From IMG/VR virus record IMGVR_UViG_3300000117_000308, positions 1 through 21,865 of that record: 21,865 nucleotides of DNA; one strand, written 5' to 3'. A program made the position numbers and the translations under genes. Shown here piece after piece: positions 19,477 through 21,865 of this stretch. Each line of letters starts with the position of its first letter. Positions within the stretch are counted from its first letter, which is position 1. This DNA comes from a virus. The notes beneath the pieces are model-generated. The model did no database searches and was not told the origin of the DNA. It worked only from the letters and a program-made list of their open reading frames with translations.

Positions 19477-20909
19477 TATCTATTACCTCTAGGTATGGTG
19501 TATACATCTACTGCCATACAATTAGTCCAACTACCTGTAGGTTCTACACTTACTCTATGATACCTACCAGAACTTCTAACACTAGCTCTACCTTCATCTG
19601 TAGTAGCTACTGGTGTAGTAAATACGATTGCATCATCTAATTCTTTACGACTAGCTATAGATATATTGGCACTACCATTATCTACTTGTGGTCTTAATAA
19701 ATTCACAAAAGAGTTATAACCGACCTCTATATCAGTAGTTACTAATTTAGAGTTATATGCACTTCCTGTAAAGGTAGATAGTTTAGTCCCTGTAGCTCCT
19801 GCAAATAGGAATTTACCACCTGCCCATAACCTAGCATCAAGAGATGCAGGCATAGTATCTATGTCGGTGTACCCTAATGTACCTAATCCTTCTAAAGTCG
19901 TTCCTACAGTCGCTATATTGCCTAGCACAGTAGAGGTTGTATCAACATGACTCCACTTACCTAGTGTCCAGTTATATACTAATATAGTTCTACCACCAGA
20001 TGTGTTTGCATAATTCCAAACAGCAATGTTAGCAGTAGGGTTTATAGATGCACTCATGTTATCTATAAGTGTTAAATCTATATCAGTAAAGAACCACCTG
20101 TCTATTTTTTCATTTCCAATAGGTGTTACATTTGTACCATCACAACTATAGAAACCATCATCACTTAAAAAGAAAGTAACATTATTATATTGACATACAG
20201 AGTTGCCATTTAAACAACCTAATCCTCTAGAGATGTTGTCAAACTGAAAGAATAATGGTGATCCTACATAGCTCATTCTACTAATAGACTTTTCTAATAG
20301 TATAAGACCAAACTCACCACCTGTTACTGCTTGTATATTACCACCATCTGCAATTACTTGATTGTCTGCTTGTGATGTAGCACCTGCTGTCCAATCAGTT
20401 TCATCATTGATGTCTGACCATTGTACTGTTGAGTTACCTAGTGTTCCTGTATTGACATAACCTGTTACTACAAAATCTCTTACTACAGCTACTTGTCTAG
20501 CTACTGGTGATGTGGCTATATCTGCCCATGCTGTAGATGTACCGATAGTCCAATACTGAATAATAGCGTTACCATTAACTGCAATGACTGTTTTGCCAAA
20601 CTGCACAAACTTCCAAGGTAATGTACTGCTATAACCACCAGATTTAGATTTATCTTCTAACGCTTCTGTAGTGTTGTTAAACTTAAATAGTTTAGTAGCA
20701 CCACCTGCAAATATAACTATTTCTGTACCCCATTTAGCTACAAATACAGAGTTTATAGATTCTGCTGCTGCACCACTAAAATCTACTGCATTAGGAAATG
20801 GTTGGTAGCCTATAGATACAGGGATTACATTAAGTGCATCGTTTAAACCACCTGCATTATCAGGTTGGTCAGGTAGCCATTCATTAAACTGTACTCTTTG
20901 TGTAGGCAT
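19476..20909 (-). CDS. Phage tail/head-to-tail structural protein, 477 aa
   Basis: The protein begins MPTQRVQFNEWLPDQPDNAG and repeats beta-rich blocks: VSIGYQPFPN, FAGGATKLFKF, WKFVQFGKTVIAVNG, VRDFVVTG, GGEFGLILLEKSISRMSYVG, FLSDDGFYSCDGTNVTPIG, and ILVYNWTLGKWSHVDT. That order is typical of a family of podophage and prophage tail proteins that probably folds as a beta propeller. The length agrees. It lies between the collar protein and the small virion proteins. Exact place in the tail (stabiliser or tubular part) is not fixed by sequence. Confidence 0.75.
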   Translation of the reverse strand: MPTQRVQFNEWLPDQPDNAGGLNDALNVIPVSIGYQPFPNAVDFSGAAAESINSVFVAKWGTEIVIFAGGATKLFKFNNTTEALEDKSKSGGYSSTLPWKFVQFGKTVIAVNGNAIIQYWTIGTSTAWADIATSPVARQVAVVRDFVVTGYVNTGTLGNSTVQWSDINDETDWTAGATSQADNQVIADGGNIQAVTGGEFGLILLEKSISRMSYVGSPLFFQFDNISRGLGCLNGNSVCQYNNVTFFLSDDGFYSCDGTNVTPIGNEKIDRWFFTDIDLTLIDNMSASINPTANIAVWNYANTSGGRTILVYNWTLGKWSHVDTTSTVLGNIATVGTTLEGLGTLGYTDIDTMPASLDARLWAGGKFLFAGATGTKLSTFTGSAYNSKLVTTDIEVGYNSFVNLLRPQVDNGSANISIASRKELDDAIVFTTPVATTDEGRASVRSSGRYHRVSVEPTGSWTNCMAVDVYTIPRGNR

Positions 20910-20910
20910 A

Positions 20911-21729
20911 TTAAGTCTTTATAATAAAGTTAATTCCTCTGTATGGAGGTAAGTTAGTATTAGTTGCAGATGTACCTGCTGTGCTATTTGTAGTCGCTAC
21001 TGTAATACCTGTAGTTGCTGTAAAAGTTTGAAAGTTTTTACCACCACCATCACTTCCAGAATTTCTTGTTGTACCTGATACAGATGATGTAGTACCAAAC
21101 TCAACTGATGCTCCCTCTCTGTGAGAATGACTAGGGTCTGTAACTACAGATGTTGCTGTGTGCGTATGGCTAGGTAATGTAGAATCAGCACTACCACCTG
21201 TAGCATTTAGAGCATAGGTACTTCCAGAGCCAACAGGAAACTTATCTCTCATGTCTGGTACATTAAATGTAGAGCTACCATCACCTGCACCATAAGTAGT
21301 TCCTATAAGAGCAAACAATGTAGCGTAGGTAGAACGAGATACTGCTGCACCATTACATAATAACCAACCTGTAGGAGCAGATGCTGCACCATACATTTGT
21401 ATAAATCCTGCTAAAACACCATCCACTTTATCTACCCAAGTAGGGGTATTTCCAGAACCTGCACTTGTCATAACTTGACCAGATGTCCCTGTAGCACCAT
21501 CTAGTGTGAAAGCACCTGTAACGGCTAGTGTGCCAGAGCTAGTAAGTGTACCTGCGTTAGTTTGGTTATCACCACTAGCACCACTTTGCCAATTATTACA
21601 TTGTGCCATTACTTCACGAATAGCATTGTTGATTGTAGCAGGTGGGCAACCCTCTGCAATATTTACACCACCAACATCTGTATTAGAAGCTGCTGTAGAT
21701 GACCATTCACTAATCTTTGTTCTACTCAT
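20911..21729 (-). CDS. Tail collar-domain protein, 272 aa
   Basis: Residues 1-45 (MSRTKISEWSSTAASNTDVG, CPPATINNAIREVM) form an N-terminal attachment part. After a Gly/Thr/Ser-rich linker comes a phage tail collar domain (res about 106-165): LAGFIQMYGAASAPTGWLLC, NGAAVSR, YGAGDGSSTFNVPDMRDKFP. His-rich SHTHTA and SHSH follow, and the end is LPPYRGINFIIKT. Such proteins sit in tail fibres or short-tail collars and help recognise the host. The gene begins 1 bp after the stop of the upstream fibre gene. Confidence 0.85.
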   Translation of the reverse strand: MSRTKISEWSSTAASNTDVGGVNIAEGCPPATINNAIREVMAQCNNWQSGASGDNQTNAGTLTSSGTLAVTGAFTLDGATGTSGQVMTSAGSGNTPTWVDKVDGVLAGFIQMYGAASAPTGWLLCNGAAVSRSTYATLFALIGTTYGAGDGSSTFNVPDMRDKFPVGSGSTYALNATGGSADSTLPSHTHTATSVVTDPSHSHREGASVEFGTTSSVSGTTRNSGSDGGGKNFQTFTATTGITVATTNSTAGTSATNTNLPPYRGINFIIKT

Positions 21730-21730
21730 A

Positions 21731-21865
21731 TTATCCTATCCTTAACCATGTGTTTTCGCCAACAGGCACATCTGTCCAATTGTTACCTTGAATATGTCCG
21801 TTAGCAGTTAAAGTAACTGTAGCTGATATAGATGCTACAGCACTATCTGTTTCTACTCCTGAAGC
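21731..21865 (-). CDS. C-terminal end of a tail fibre-like protein, cut by window edge
   Basis: An open frame enters from the right edge and ends at TAA 21733-21731. The last 44 residues read ASGVETDSAVASISATVTLT, then ANGHIQGNNWTDVPVGENTW and LRIG. Alternating Val, Thr and Ser with VGENTWLRIG suggests a beta-structured fibre or adhesin end, as in tail proteins of marine phages. It lies immediately upstream of the collar gene and in the same direction. The size and full domain content are not visible. Confidence 0.65.
   Translation of the reverse strand, partial: ASGVETDSAVASISATVTLTANGHIQGNNWTDVPVGENTWLRIG

Noticed and set aside
1-21865. tRNA genes, integrase or attachment site
   Set aside because: No cloverleaf-like sequence with a GTTCRA T-loop, no tyrosine or serine recombinase motif and no att-like duplication was noticed by eye; a dedicated scan was not possible.

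Overview
The window looks like about half of the genome of a small, AT-rich, short-tailed marine bacteriophage, most likely one infecting SAR11/Pelagibacter-like alphaproteobacteria. The reasons are its very AT-rich base composition (judged by eye, not counted), its tiny overlapping genes, and gene families known from pelagiphages and HMO-2011-like podoviruses (a collar-domain tail protein, a tail protein of about 480 residues, ejection-type proteins, a pesticin-like lysozyme, a DUF1071/YqaJ recombination pair). No ribosomal RNA, tRNA, integrase, transposase or host metabolic gene was seen. The host assignment is an inference from recalled family resemblance; no search was run.

Layout. (1) 1-2323, minus strand: HTH protein that is probably the small terminase, holin-like membrane protein, muramidase, then five overlapping small genes running off the left edge. 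(2) 2324-3697, plus strand: promoter TTGACA-N17-TAATAT, two small ORFs, a GP88-family protein, another small ORF and a strong intrinsic terminator. (3) 3698-4171: about 470 bp without a gene. It holds a minus-strand promoter/terminator pair that would make an RNA of about 55 nt, and a repeat-rich block (three 14-bp direct repeats inside an 11-bp inverted repeat) that could be a replication origin. (4) 4172-11900, plus strand: small acidic proteins, a Cro/YdaS-like HTH protein, a stand-alone CHC2-type primase zinc domain, a DnaB-like helicase, an internal promoter, an annealing protein, a YqaJ exonuclease, a ParB-like protein, an SSB-like protein with an SSB-Ct tail, a non-coding gap with a strong three-helix RNA fold, DUF3310, small hypotheticals, a winged-helix protein, a probable late regulator and two small nuclease-like proteins. 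(5) 11901-21865, minus strand: the late block, read right to left: tail fibre end, collar protein, tail protein, three small structural-module genes, four ejection-type proteins, two small membrane proteins, a DnaQ-fold exonuclease and a small acidic protein.

How it works together. Early genes are read rightward from the 2.35 kb promoter and the promoters near 4.1 and 6.7 kb. They take over the host and replicate and recombine DNA. A small regulator near the end of the early block (11171-11476) may switch on the leftward late genes. The late genes flank the early block on both sides, which fits a circularly permuted or concatemeric genome whose capsid genes lie outside the window. No DNA polymerase is visible, so the host enzyme may be used, or the gene may lie outside.

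Most notable: an exonuclease whose first catalytic motif lies upstream of every standard start codon and which appears to begin at ATT, overlapping the stop of a small membrane gene; the structured RNA at 9084-9158; and the putative small RNA and origin-like repeats at 3.7-4.05 kb.
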